Part shown: positions 53,493 to 60,974 of the stretch, in pieces
How positions within the stretch are numbered: position 1 is the first letter of the stretch
Layout: each line of letters begins with the position of its first letter
Source: Subtercola boreus
GTDB lineage: Bacteria > Actinomycetota > Actinomycetes > Actinomycetales > Microbacteriaceae
Direction of reading: 5' to 3'
DNA length: 64,000 bases
Assembly: GCF_006716115.1 (NCBI RefSeq)
Contig: NZ_VFOO01000001.1
Coordinates: forward strand, 682,001-746,000
Notes under the pieces: generated by a model
Told to the model about the DNA's origin: nothing
The model's input: the letters and a program-made list of their open reading frames with translations, nothing else
The model's database searches: none
Made by a program: the position numbers and the translations under genes

Positions 53493-54528
53493 TCCGCGCG
53501 GCGTTGACGTGGTCCCGCGCGGGCAGCGGCTGGCTCCGCGGCGTCTTGCTGAGCATCGCCTCGACCTCGTCGACAGCCAGCACGCGCCCCGTGTCGGTCG
53601 ACAGCGGGTTCACGAGGTCGGCCTGCGAACTGGTGGCCAGCCCGTTCAGCATCACGACAGCATCTTCGACGATCGAGGGATCCCGGAGGTCGGATCCGTG
53701 GACCAGCCACTTCGCGATCTCGAGTTCGGCGTAGAGCCGCGCCCGCTTCCGGAGCTGCCGGTCGACGGGCCCCGAGCGGCTCACGTTGTAACCGGAGAAC
53801 ACGCTGGTCGCCGATTCCTCGCGGGTGACCGAACTCAGCCAGAAGAGATCGGCCGCGGGGTCGCCCACCTTGAGGTTCGACCAGTCGAGCACACCCGTCA
53901 CCCGCTCGCCGGAGACGAGGAACGACTCGGGGCCCAGGGAACCGTGGATGACCGCGGGCTGGAACTGCCAGAGCGCGCTGTCCTCGAGGGCGAGCGACCA
54001 GCGGGTCAGCAGTTCGACGGGAACCTTGCCGGTCGCGGCGGCGCGGTCCTTGACCACCGTGGCCACACGCGCGGCCTCGACGGCGCTCAGAACGGGCAGT
54101 CCGGCATCCGTGATGACCGACGTGGGGAGGGAGTGGATGGCCGCGATCGCGCGCCCGAAGGCCTCGGCCAGTTCCACACTGTGGTCGAGACTGTCGAGGG
54201 CGGCGGGTGAACCCGGGATGAAGTCGTAGACGACACCGCGGGTCTGCCCGACCGGGGCCTGGCCACGGAACTCGGGGGCACGGAAGGGCAGGCGTTTCCG
54301 CGAGCCGGTGGTCAGCGCACGCAGGGCCACGAGGTCGCCGGACTGCTCCGTCTCCGTCTCCTGGGAGGTGGGGACGCGGATGATCAGCTGGTCGCCGCCC
54401 CGCACCGTGAGGAGCGCTGAGTCGAAGCGACCGGTCAGACCGGTCGAGATCGGGGTCGTGGAGACGACGTCGAGCCCAGCGACGGCAGCGGTGGCGAGCG
54501 CGGCTAGAGTGAGAGAGGATCTGGCCAT
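53476..54528 (-). CDS. APH-fold phosphotransferase-like protein with degenerate active site
   Basis: 350 residues, aminoglycoside/macrolide phosphotransferase (kinase) fold: the N-lobe has LIIRVPTSQETETEQ and VVYDFIPGSP, and the C-lobe follows. The catalytic loop, normally HGDxxxxN, reads IHGSLGPESFLV (about residue 194), so both the catalytic Asp and the metal-binding Asn are Ser. The later VLDWSNLKVGDPAADLFWL keeps its Asp. It is therefore probably a pseudokinase or has a changed chemistry. Related genes sit beside adnAB in other actinobacteria. ATG 54528 lies six bases after TACCCT, so the transcript may be leaderless. Confidence 0.8.
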   Translation of the reverse strand: MARSSLTLAALATAAVAGLDVVSTTPISTGLTGRFDSALLTVRGGDQLIIRVPTSQETETEQSGDLVALRALTTGSRKRLPFRAPEFRGQAPVGQTRGVVYDFIPGSPAALDSLDHSVELAEAFGRAIAAIHSLPTSVITDAGLPVLSAVEAARVATVVKDRAAATGKVPVELLTRWSLALEDSALWQFQPAVIHGSLGPESFLVSGERVTGVLDWSNLKVGDPAADLFWLSSVTREESATSVFSGYNVSRSGPVDRQLRKRARLYAELEIAKWLVHGSDLRDPSIVEDAVVMLNGLATSSQADLVNPLSTDTGRVLAVDEVEAMLSKTPRSQPLPARDHVNAARISDDD

Positions 54529-54534
54529 ACCTTC

Positions 54535-54540
54535 AGGGTA
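54535..54540 (-). promoter_or_regulatory. -10 element, probable leaderless start of the APH-like gene
   Basis: TACCCT on the minus strand, six bases (GAAGGT), then ATG 54528. Confidence 0.45.
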
Positions 54541-54574
54541 GGGCGGCTTCCCCGCTCGCAGGCTTTCGCCACGC

Positions 54575-55561
54575 ATGATTGGTCAACCCGTGCACAAGAC
54601 TTTGCTTCCCTCCCTGCCCCTCTCGCGTTTCGAGATCGACCGTGACCACCTCTTCAGGGACACCCCCGACCTCTTCGGCACGCTCTGGGCCGACGGCGAA
54701 ACCCGGGTGCTGCCGATCTGGAAGCAGCAGGCACTGCTCGCTCCTGGCACAGGTGTGGGTGAAGGCTCCGGGAAGCCGTCGCTCGCGCTTCTCCCCGCAG
54801 CCGCGGTGCCGGATGTCGCGCTGCCCGTGTACCTCGGTCGTTCCCTGGCGACCGATCGAGCCGAACCGGTCGGAACGCGGATCGTCGCCGCCACCCTCTC
54901 CGACGAGGCGGCCGCCGCCCTCGAACCCGACGAGAGCCGCTGGGTGAACCTCCGCCTGGTCGCGGCGGATCTCGACGACCTCGACGCTGGGGCATTCACG
55001 GAGGCGCTCGGCATCCTCAACTGGCACCATTCGCACACCCACTGCCCGCGCTGCGGTGCGGAGACGGTGCCCGAGAAGGGCGGCTGGGTGAGACGCTGTC
55101 CCGTGCAGGACATCGAGATCTTCCCGCGCACCGACCCGGCCGTGATCGTCGGGATCGTGGATGCCGACGACAGGATCCTGCTCGGTTCGAACGCCCTCTG
55201 GGAGCAGAACCGGTACTCGTTGCTTGCCGGTTTCGTCGAGCCGGGGGAGTCTCTCGAAGCTGCGACCATCCGCGAGGTCTTCGAGGAGTCGGGCGTCTCG
55301 ATCCTCGAACCGCAGTACCTCGGCTCCCAGCCGTGGCCGTTCCCGGCCTCGCTGATGTGCGGGTTCCTGGCGCACGTCGACCCCGACACCGCCGCCGACC
55401 CGCTGCTGCCCGACGGCGAGGAGATCCTCGACGTGCGGTGGTTCAGCCGCGCCGACCTCGAAGACCCGGACGCGACGGTGCTGCTGCCCGGCTCGTCGTC
55501 GATCGCCCGCGCCATCATCGAGCACTGGTACGGCGGGCCGCTTCCGCGGCCGACATGGTGA
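54575..55561 (+). CDS. nudC: NAD+ diphosphatase NudC
   Basis: 328 residues. A zinc ribbon (HCPRCG about residue 157, then RRCP) is followed by a Nudix domain with box GFVEPGESLEAATIREVFEE plus SGV (about 219-241). The NudC signature SQPWPFPASLM comes right after. It splits NADH/NAD+ into NMN and AMP and can remove NAD caps from RNA. One of the usual four zinc cysteines is not obvious. ATG 54575; GTG 54590 is possible. It overlaps the uvrD2 start by seven bases. Confidence 0.95.
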   Translation: MIGQPVHKTLLPSLPLSRFEIDRDHLFRDTPDLFGTLWADGETRVLPIWKQQALLAPGTGVGEGSGKPSLALLPAAAVPDVALPVYLGRSLATDRAEPVGTRIVAATLSDEAAAALEPDESRWVNLRLVAADLDDLDAGAFTEALGILNWHHSHTHCPRCGAETVPEKGGWVRRCPVQDIEIFPRTDPAVIVGIVDADDRILLGSNALWEQNRYSLLAGFVEPGESLEAATIREVFEESGVSILEPQYLGSQPWPFPASLMCGFLAHVDPDTAADPLLPDGEEILDVRWFSRADLEDPDATVLLPGSSSIARAIIEHWYGGPLPRPTW

Positions 55562-57312
55562 GCGGCGACCTCGAGGAGCGTTCGCTCCCGGCGACAGGGG
55601 TGGATGCCCTGCTCTCCGGCCTCGACGACGAGCAGCGGGTCGTGGCGAAGACCCTGCTCGGCCCGGTGGTGGTGCTCGCGGGGGCCGGAACCGGCAAGAC
55701 CCGCGCCATCACGCACCGCATCGCCTACGGGGTCGCGACGGGTGTCTTCCCGCCGGGAAAGGTGATGGCGCTCACGTTCACCAGCCGTTCCGCCGCTGAG
55801 CTCCGCTCCCGCCTCCGGCCGCTCGGCGCCGGCGGGGTGTCGGCGCGCACCTTCCACTCTGCAGCTCTCGCCCAGCTGAACTTCTTCTGGCCCCAGGTCG
55901 TCGGTGGAGACGTGCCCCGGGTGCTGGAAGGCAAGGCGCGACTGCTCGGGCAGGTCGCCGAGTCGCTGAAGCTCAAGGTCGACACCGCTTCGCTCCGGGA
56001 CCTCGCGGCCGAGATCGAGTGGCGGAAGATCTCGGACCTCTCACTCGATGCCTACGTCACCGCGGCGCACAGCAGCCGCACGATGCCCGGTTCGCTGAGT
56101 ATCGACCAGGTCGTCGACCTGCAGCAGGGCTACGAGCGGATCAAGGACGAGCGGCGCCAGCTCGACTTCGAAGACGTGCTGCTCGCCACCGCCGGCATGA
56201 TCGAGACGGAACCCTCCGTGGCGATGCAGGTGCGGGAGCAGTACCGCTTCTTCGTCGTCGACGAATACCAGGACGTCTCTCCCTTGCAGCATCACCTGCT
56301 CTCGCTCTGGGTCGGCGACCGCCGCGATCTCTGCGTCGTGGGTGACGCGAGCCAGACCATCTATTCGTTCGCCGGGGCCCAGTCCGCGTTCCTGCTCTCG
56401 TTCGCCTCGGCCTACGAGAATTCGACCGTGGTGCGGTTGGAACAGAACTACCGCTCCACACCCGCTGTCGTCGACACCGCGAACCGGCTGATGCGCGGTC
56501 GCACCGGCGCGCTGACCCTCCGGGCGGCAGGGGATGAGCCGTCGCGGGGAGCCGAACCGGTGGTCACCGGCTACCCCTCCGAATCGACGGAAGCGCGCGG
56601 GGTCGCCGCCTCCGTCGCCCGGCTCATCGCCGACGGCACCCGGCCCGAGGACATCGCGGTGCTGTACCGGATCAACGCCCAGGCGGCAGCGCTCGAAGGG
56701 GCGCTCGCCGAGGCGGGCGTCACCTACCAGATCCGCGGATCCCAGCGCTTCTTCGACCTGCCTGAGGTGAAGCAGGCCATCATGTCGCTCCGCGCCGCCT
56801 CGGTCTCGATCAGCGGTGAACCCCTCTTCAAGTCGGTCAGCGATGTGCTCCGCTCGCTCGGCTGGTCGCAGAGCCCCCCGGAGGGCCGCGGCGCTGTGCG
56901 GGACCGCTGGGAGTCGCTGAATGCGATCATGGGCCTCGCCGAGCAGTTGCCGCCCCGCACCACCTTCCGCGCGTTCACCGACGAACTGCTCGAACGGCAG
57001 GCCGGCCAGCACGAGCCGACGATCTCGGCGGTCACCCTCGCCACCCTGCACTCGGCGAAGGGTCTGGAATGGCCGACGGTCTTCCTGATCGGCCTGAGCG
57101 AAGGGCTGATGCCGATCAGCTACGCCACCACGCTCGACCTGGTCGACGAGGAGCGCCGGCTGCTCTACGTCGGTGTCACCCGGGCCCGCCAGCGGCTGAT
57201 GCTCTCGTGGGCGGAGACCGGGGCGAGTCGCTCCCAGGTGCGCGCCCCGTCGAGGTTCCTGGCAGAGCTCGGCACGCGCACTCCGGATGCACGCCCTGAC
57301 GGGTCTCGCTGA
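55555..57312 (+). CDS. uvrD2: UvrD2-like superfamily I DNA helicase, short form
   Basis: 585 residues. The motifs are VLAGAGTGKTRAITHRIAYG (about 41-60), ALTFTSRSAAELRSRL, FVVDEYQDVSPLQ (about 233), GDASQTIYSFAGA, LEQNYRST, LHSAKGLEWP (about 497) and YVGVTRARQRLMLSW. Mycobacterial UvrD2 is about 700 residues with an HRDC domain and a C-terminal four-Cys segment. This protein ends soon after motif VI and lacks both. ATG 55555 overlaps the nudC stop (ATGGTGA). The last 137 bp are antisense to the convergent TOMM-type gene. Confidence 0.9.
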   Translation: MVSGDLEERSLPATGVDALLSGLDDEQRVVAKTLLGPVVVLAGAGTGKTRAITHRIAYGVATGVFPPGKVMALTFTSRSAAELRSRLRPLGAGGVSARTFHSAALAQLNFFWPQVVGGDVPRVLEGKARLLGQVAESLKLKVDTASLRDLAAEIEWRKISDLSLDAYVTAAHSSRTMPGSLSIDQVVDLQQGYERIKDERRQLDFEDVLLATAGMIETEPSVAMQVREQYRFFVVDEYQDVSPLQHHLLSLWVGDRRDLCVVGDASQTIYSFAGAQSAFLLSFASAYENSTVVRLEQNYRSTPAVVDTANRLMRGRTGALTLRAAGDEPSRGAEPVVTGYPSESTEARGVAASVARLIADGTRPEDIAVLYRINAQAAALEGALAEAGVTYQIRGSQRFFDLPEVKQAIMSLRAASVSISGEPLFKSVSDVLRSLGWSQSPPEGRGAVRDRWESLNAIMGLAEQLPPRTTFRAFTDELLERQAGQHEPTISAVTLATLHSAKGLEWPTVFLIGLSEGLMPISYATTLDLVDEERRLLYVGVTRARQRLMLSWAETGASRSQVRAPSRFLAELGTRTPDARPDGSR

Positions 57313-58120
57313 CCGCACCCGTCAGCGCATCGAGGTGCAGCACCCGGCTCCCGGCGAGGGGTCCGGCCGGGCTCTCCCGCTCCTCGAGACAGAATGACGC
57401 CAACAGCGGGACAGCCCGCGCGATGGTCAGCGGCACCTCTGTGGGCGCCGACCTGCCGAGAAGCTGCCCGGCGATGGCAGGCCAGCTCCCGTCGGAGTCG
57501 ATGCGGTACCGCTCCCTGCAGTGCAGGCACGCACCGGTGCCGGGCGTGACGAACGGACCGATCGTCACCTCCGCGTCGCTGAAGACCACGTCGACGTGCG
57601 GAACGTCGTCGCGGAGCCACGCCGCTGCCTCGGCCGGCGGCGTGAACCACGACGAGACGATGACGGCGAGGTCGATCCGCGGCTCCCCGGCAGGCTGCTC
57701 GCCGGCAGACTGTTCCCCGGCAGACCGTTGTTCGCCGGGCACGACCTCCGCCCCCAGCGCACCGAACAACTGCGCGATCGGCGCGGCGGCGGGCGAGTCC
57801 GCGGAGAGGGAGACAACGAGTCCGGCCATTCGGCCCGGGGCTCCGGATGCACTCCCCAGCAGTGCCGGGGCGACGCGGTCGAGCAGGCGCGCCACAGCTC
57901 TTCCGCCTCCGCGTGAGCGGGCCCCGATCATCCGGAGCCCGTCAGCGGTGACACCGCGCGCCAGGGCGTGGAGCATCCGCTCCTCAGCGGGACTGACCGC
58001 GGGAAAGAGGGCGCGCGGCCGGTCGACCCCGATCTGCAGGCAGGTGGGTGAGCGCCAGACCACCGGGAAACGGGGGTCGAGCCGGAGGGTGCCTGTGCCT
58101 GTGCCTGTGTCAGTTCGCAT
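57176..58120 (-). CDS. TOMM leader-peptide-binding/cyclodehydratase-like protein, orphan
   Basis: 314 residues. The opening LRLDPRFPVVWRSPTCLQIG, then LFPAVSPAEERMLHALARG, resembles the RiPP-recognition part of actinobacterial proteins annotated as TOMM precursor leader peptide-binding (ThiF-like, without an ATP site). GTGACLHCRERYRIDSDGSW and HPECACR supply two Cys pairs that could bind zinc. There is no YcaO, dehydrogenase or precursor gene nearby. Rv3196-like genes occupy the same place in mycobacteria. ATG 58120 was chosen; GTG 58135 is an alternative. The last 37 residues are read opposite the end of uvrD2. Confidence 0.72.
   Translation of the reverse strand: MRTDTGTGTGTLRLDPRFPVVWRSPTCLQIGVDRPRALFPAVSPAEERMLHALARGVTADGLRMIGARSRGGGRAVARLLDRVAPALLGSASGAPGRMAGLVVSLSADSPAAAPIAQLFGALGAEVVPGEQRSAGEQSAGEQPAGEPRIDLAVIVSSWFTPPAEAAAWLRDDVPHVDVVFSDAEVTIGPFVTPGTGACLHCRERYRIDSDGSWPAIAGQLLGRSAPTEVPLTIARAVPLLASFCLEERESPAGPLAGSRVLHLDALTGAVSETRQGVHPECACRALPGTSTGRAPGSDSPRSPPTRASAAGGPG
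57296..57325. terminator. Hairpin over the uvrD2 stop codon
   Basis: CTGACGGGT (57296-57304) pairs with ACCCGTCAG (57317-57325) around 12 bases that include the uvrD2 stop. GCCCTGACGGGTCTC here also resembles the core of the hairpin repeat after typA. Confidence 0.4.
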
Positions 58121-58217
58121 GCGCACAGCCTGCACCTGTTCCGCGACCGGCGTCAGAAGTTATCCACAGGCCGGGACCGGAACCCCTGCCGCAACAGCCG
58201 CCGGGACGGGCGCGGGA

Positions 58218-59612
58218 TCAGACGACGGGCGGTGCGTCCGGGTCCCGGTCGCTCTGCGCGGCCTCGGCCGCCCCGTCGGGACCGGTCTCACCCGTACCCG
58301 CCTCCTCCTCCCGGAAGAAGTCCTCGAGCGCCAGGTCCATCTCGTCGGGCTCCGGAGTACCGGCGAGCAGCCGGGCGACCAGCGCCTCGGGGTTGTCGAT
58401 GTCCTCCGAGGTCGGCACGACGTCGGGGTGCGACCACAGCGCGTCACGTGCCTCGGGGCCGACGGCATCCGTCACGGCCTGCCACATCGCGGCAGACTCG
58501 CGGAGCCTCCGCGGTCGGAGCTCGAGGCCGACCAGAGTCGAGAACGCCGATTCGGCGGGCCCCCCGGTCGCGCGTCGGCGCCGAACGGTCTCGGCGACGG
58601 CGTCGCGCTTCGGCAGTCTCACGGTCGCGGCGGCGGTGACGACATCCACCCAGCCCTCGACGAGCGCGAGAGTCGTCTCGAGGCGGGCGAGCGCCTGCAA
58701 CTGCGACTCGGACTTCGGCGGGATGAGCGCGCCGCTCACCATCGCCTGCCGCAGTTCTTCGGGGTTGGCCGGGTCGAAGCTCGTGGCGAGGTCTTCGAGG
58801 CGTTCGGTGTCGATCGTGATGCCGCGGGCGAACTCGGTGATCGAGGAGATCTCGTGCAGCCGCAGCCACTTCGCGTGGCGGAACAGCCGGGCGTGGGCGA
58901 TCTCCCGCACCGAGAGGTAGAGCTGCACCTGGTCGGCGGGGATGTCGAGGCCCTCGCCGAAGTCTTCGAGGTTCTGGGGCACGAGCGCCGCCTGCTGGTC
59001 GCCCATCAGCGGGATTCCGACGTCGCCGCCGGAGACGACCTCGGTCGAGAGCTGCCCGACGACCTGGCCGAGCTGCATTGCGAAGAGCGCCCCGCCGATG
59101 TTCCGCATCAGCTGGCTGGCGCTGGCCATCATGCCGGAGAGCTCCTCGGGTGCCTGGTCCTTCAGAACGCGGGTGAGGGCGTCGGCGATGCTGAGGGCGA
59201 CGGGTTCAGCAACCTGGCTCCAGACCGGCATCGTCGCCGTCGTCCACTCCTTGCGCGTCAGCAGGCGCGGGGGAGCGGCGAGTTCGCTGACGAAGGTCAC
59301 CTCGTCGAGCCAGAGCTCGGCCACGTGCAGGGCCTGTTCGAGCGCGGAACGCTGCCCGGGAGTGATCGCGACGGCGCCTGTGGAGGAGATCTGCTGGGCG
59401 GCATCGAGTGCGACCTTCCAGTCGACCCCGTCGCCGGAGTTCTGCATCGCGTTCTGCAGCTGCTGCATGAGGGCGGCGACAGCCGCTGGATCCGACGGCA
59501 GACCAGCAGCGCTGGCGAGCTTCGACGGATCGAGTTCGGAGTTGCCCGACAGGAATTGGCGCAGCATGTCGGTGAACTCGTCTTCGGGGTTCTTGTCTGG
59601 CTCGTCAGTCAC
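58218..59612 (-). CDS. Zinc-dependent metalloprotease-like protein (DUF2342)
   Basis: 464 residues, DUF2342 family of Actinobacteria (Rv3195 type). The protein is largely helical. GGALFAMQLGQVVGQLSTEV, PADQVQLYLSVREIAHARLF and RHAKWL (about residue 240) contain the conserved histidines of the family. A helical region and an acidic low-complexity C-terminus follow. Annotation pipelines call the family a metalloprotease, but the classic HExxH is modified. Activity is inferred only. GTG 59612 has AGAAGGG eight bases upstream. It is divergent from the PDZ protease gene. Confidence 0.88.
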   Translation of the reverse strand: MTDEPDKNPEDEFTDMLRQFLSGNSELDPSKLASAAGLPSDPAAVAALMQQLQNAMQNSGDGVDWKVALDAAQQISSTGAVAITPGQRSALEQALHVAELWLDEVTFVSELAAPPRLLTRKEWTTATMPVWSQVAEPVALSIADALTRVLKDQAPEELSGMMASASQLMRNIGGALFAMQLGQVVGQLSTEVVSGGDVGIPLMGDQQAALVPQNLEDFGEGLDIPADQVQLYLSVREIAHARLFRHAKWLRLHEISSITEFARGITIDTERLEDLATSFDPANPEELRQAMVSGALIPPKSESQLQALARLETTLALVEGWVDVVTAAATVRLPKRDAVAETVRRRRATGGPAESAFSTLVGLELRPRRLRESAAMWQAVTDAVGPEARDALWSHPDVVPTSEDIDNPEALVARLLAGTPEPDEMDLALEDFFREEEAGTGETGPDGAAEAAQSDRDPDAPPVV

Positions 59613-59766
59613 GGTCTTACCCTTCTTCTGCGTCGAGCCGGCTCTGTGCGGCCTTTCAGCGTTGGCTTCTACGCTAGCCGGTGGCCTCTTCGCCAAGCTG
59701 GGATTTCTCATAAGCTGGGACGCTGGCCGTGCGCCTGTGGCGAACACCCCCCCTCGAAAGGAATCC

Positions 59767-60900
59767 GTGAGCATCTTCGACGACCAGGAGGCTGCCGCGC
59801 CCGCAAAGCCCCGCTCCCGTCGCCGCACGATCGGCTGGGTCAGCCTGATCGTCGCTCTCGTCCTGGCGCTCGGGATGAGCTTCATCCCGGTGCCGTATGT
59901 GATCGAGCAGCCCGGGCCGGTGTTCAACACCCTCGGCACGAGCGACCACGACGGATCGGCCGTGCCGCTCATCTCGATCTCAGGAGTCACCACGTACCCC
60001 ACAGCGGGTTCACTCGACATGCTCACCGTCTCGGTCGCCGGCACGCCGACGTCGAGGCCGAGCTGGGCCGAGATCGTCGGGGCCTGGTTCGACAGCAGCC
60101 GCGCGGTCGTGCCGATCGACGCGATCTATCCGCCGTCGGTCACCGTCGACCAGCAGAACGCCGAGAACGCGGCCCAGATGGTCGACTCCCAGCAGGAGGC
60201 CATCGCGGCCGCGCTGACCGACCTCGCCATCCCGTTCACGTCGAGCCAGAAGGTCGGCGTCGCACAGGTCACGGCGGATTCGGCGGCCACGGGCATCCTC
60301 GAAGCCGGAGACCTCATCGACTCAGTGAACGGAACCGCCGTGAGCACGATCGACCAGTTGAAGGCCGCTATCACGGCGAACGGGGATGCCGCACCGGCCT
60401 CGCTCGTCATCACGCGCTCGGGCGCCGAACAGACCGTCGAGGTCACGCCGAAGAAGGCGGCGGACGGCAGCATCCTCCTCGGTATCGCTGCCGCGTCGGC
60501 CGACTCGTTCGAGTTCCCATTCACCGTCGACATCCAGCTCGACAATGTCGGCGGGCCGAGCGCCGGCATGATGTTCGCCCTCGGCATCATCGACCAGCTG
60601 ACGCCGGGTGAACTGAACGGCGGCGCCCAGGTCGCCGGCACCGGCACCATCACCGCAGACGGAACGGTGGGCCCGATCGGTGGGATCCGCCAGAAGCTCT
60701 ACGGGGCCGCAGAGAGCGGGGCCACGGTCTTCCTCGCGCCCGCCTCCAACTGCGACGAAGTCGTCGGCCACGTGCCCGACGGCCTGAAAGTCTTCGCGGT
60801 GCAGAAGCTCAGCGACTCGCTCACGGTGCTGAATGATCTCGCCTCGGGCGCGAGCACGGACTCGTTGCCCACCTGTGACACGGTTCAGGCCGCCGGCTGA
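59767..60900 (+). CDS. PDZ/Lon-like serine protease (YlbL family)
   Basis: 377 residues. A short cytoplasmic N-terminus and one membrane helix (IGWVSLIVALVLALGMSFI) lead to an outer part with YVIEQPGPVFNTLG. A PDZ domain (about 155-245: ATGILEAGDLIDSVNGTAV) follows. The S16 Lon-type proteolytic domain has the catalytic Ser in GGPSAGMMFALGI (about residue 263) and Lys in GGIRQKLYGA (about 308). It is an extracytoplasmic quality-control protease like Rv3194c. GTG 59767 follows AAAGGAA. Confidence 0.94.
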   Translation: MSIFDDQEAAAPAKPRSRRRTIGWVSLIVALVLALGMSFIPVPYVIEQPGPVFNTLGTSDHDGSAVPLISISGVTTYPTAGSLDMLTVSVAGTPTSRPSWAEIVGAWFDSSRAVVPIDAIYPPSVTVDQQNAENAAQMVDSQQEAIAAALTDLAIPFTSSQKVGVAQVTADSAATGILEAGDLIDSVNGTAVSTIDQLKAAITANGDAAPASLVITRSGAEQTVEVTPKKAADGSILLGIAAASADSFEFPFTVDIQLDNVGGPSAGMMFALGIIDQLTPGELNGGAQVAGTGTITADGTVGPIGGIRQKLYGAAESGATVFLAPASNCDEVVGHVPDGLKVFAVQKLSDSLTVLNDLASGASTDSLPTCDTVQAAG

Positions 60901-60932
60901 TTCGGAGGGGCCGCTTCCCAGCAATGGTTGTC

Positions 60933-60938
60933 TAGGAT
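60933..60938 (+). promoter_or_regulatory. Candidate -10 of the UPF0182 gene
   Basis: TAGGAT lies 36 bases before GTG 60975. The leader contains AAGAGG (60963-60968) as ribosome-binding site. No clear -35 is seen. Confidence 0.4.
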
Positions 60939-60974
60939 GGGCGGACACCCCACAGCAACCACAAGAGGCTATTC

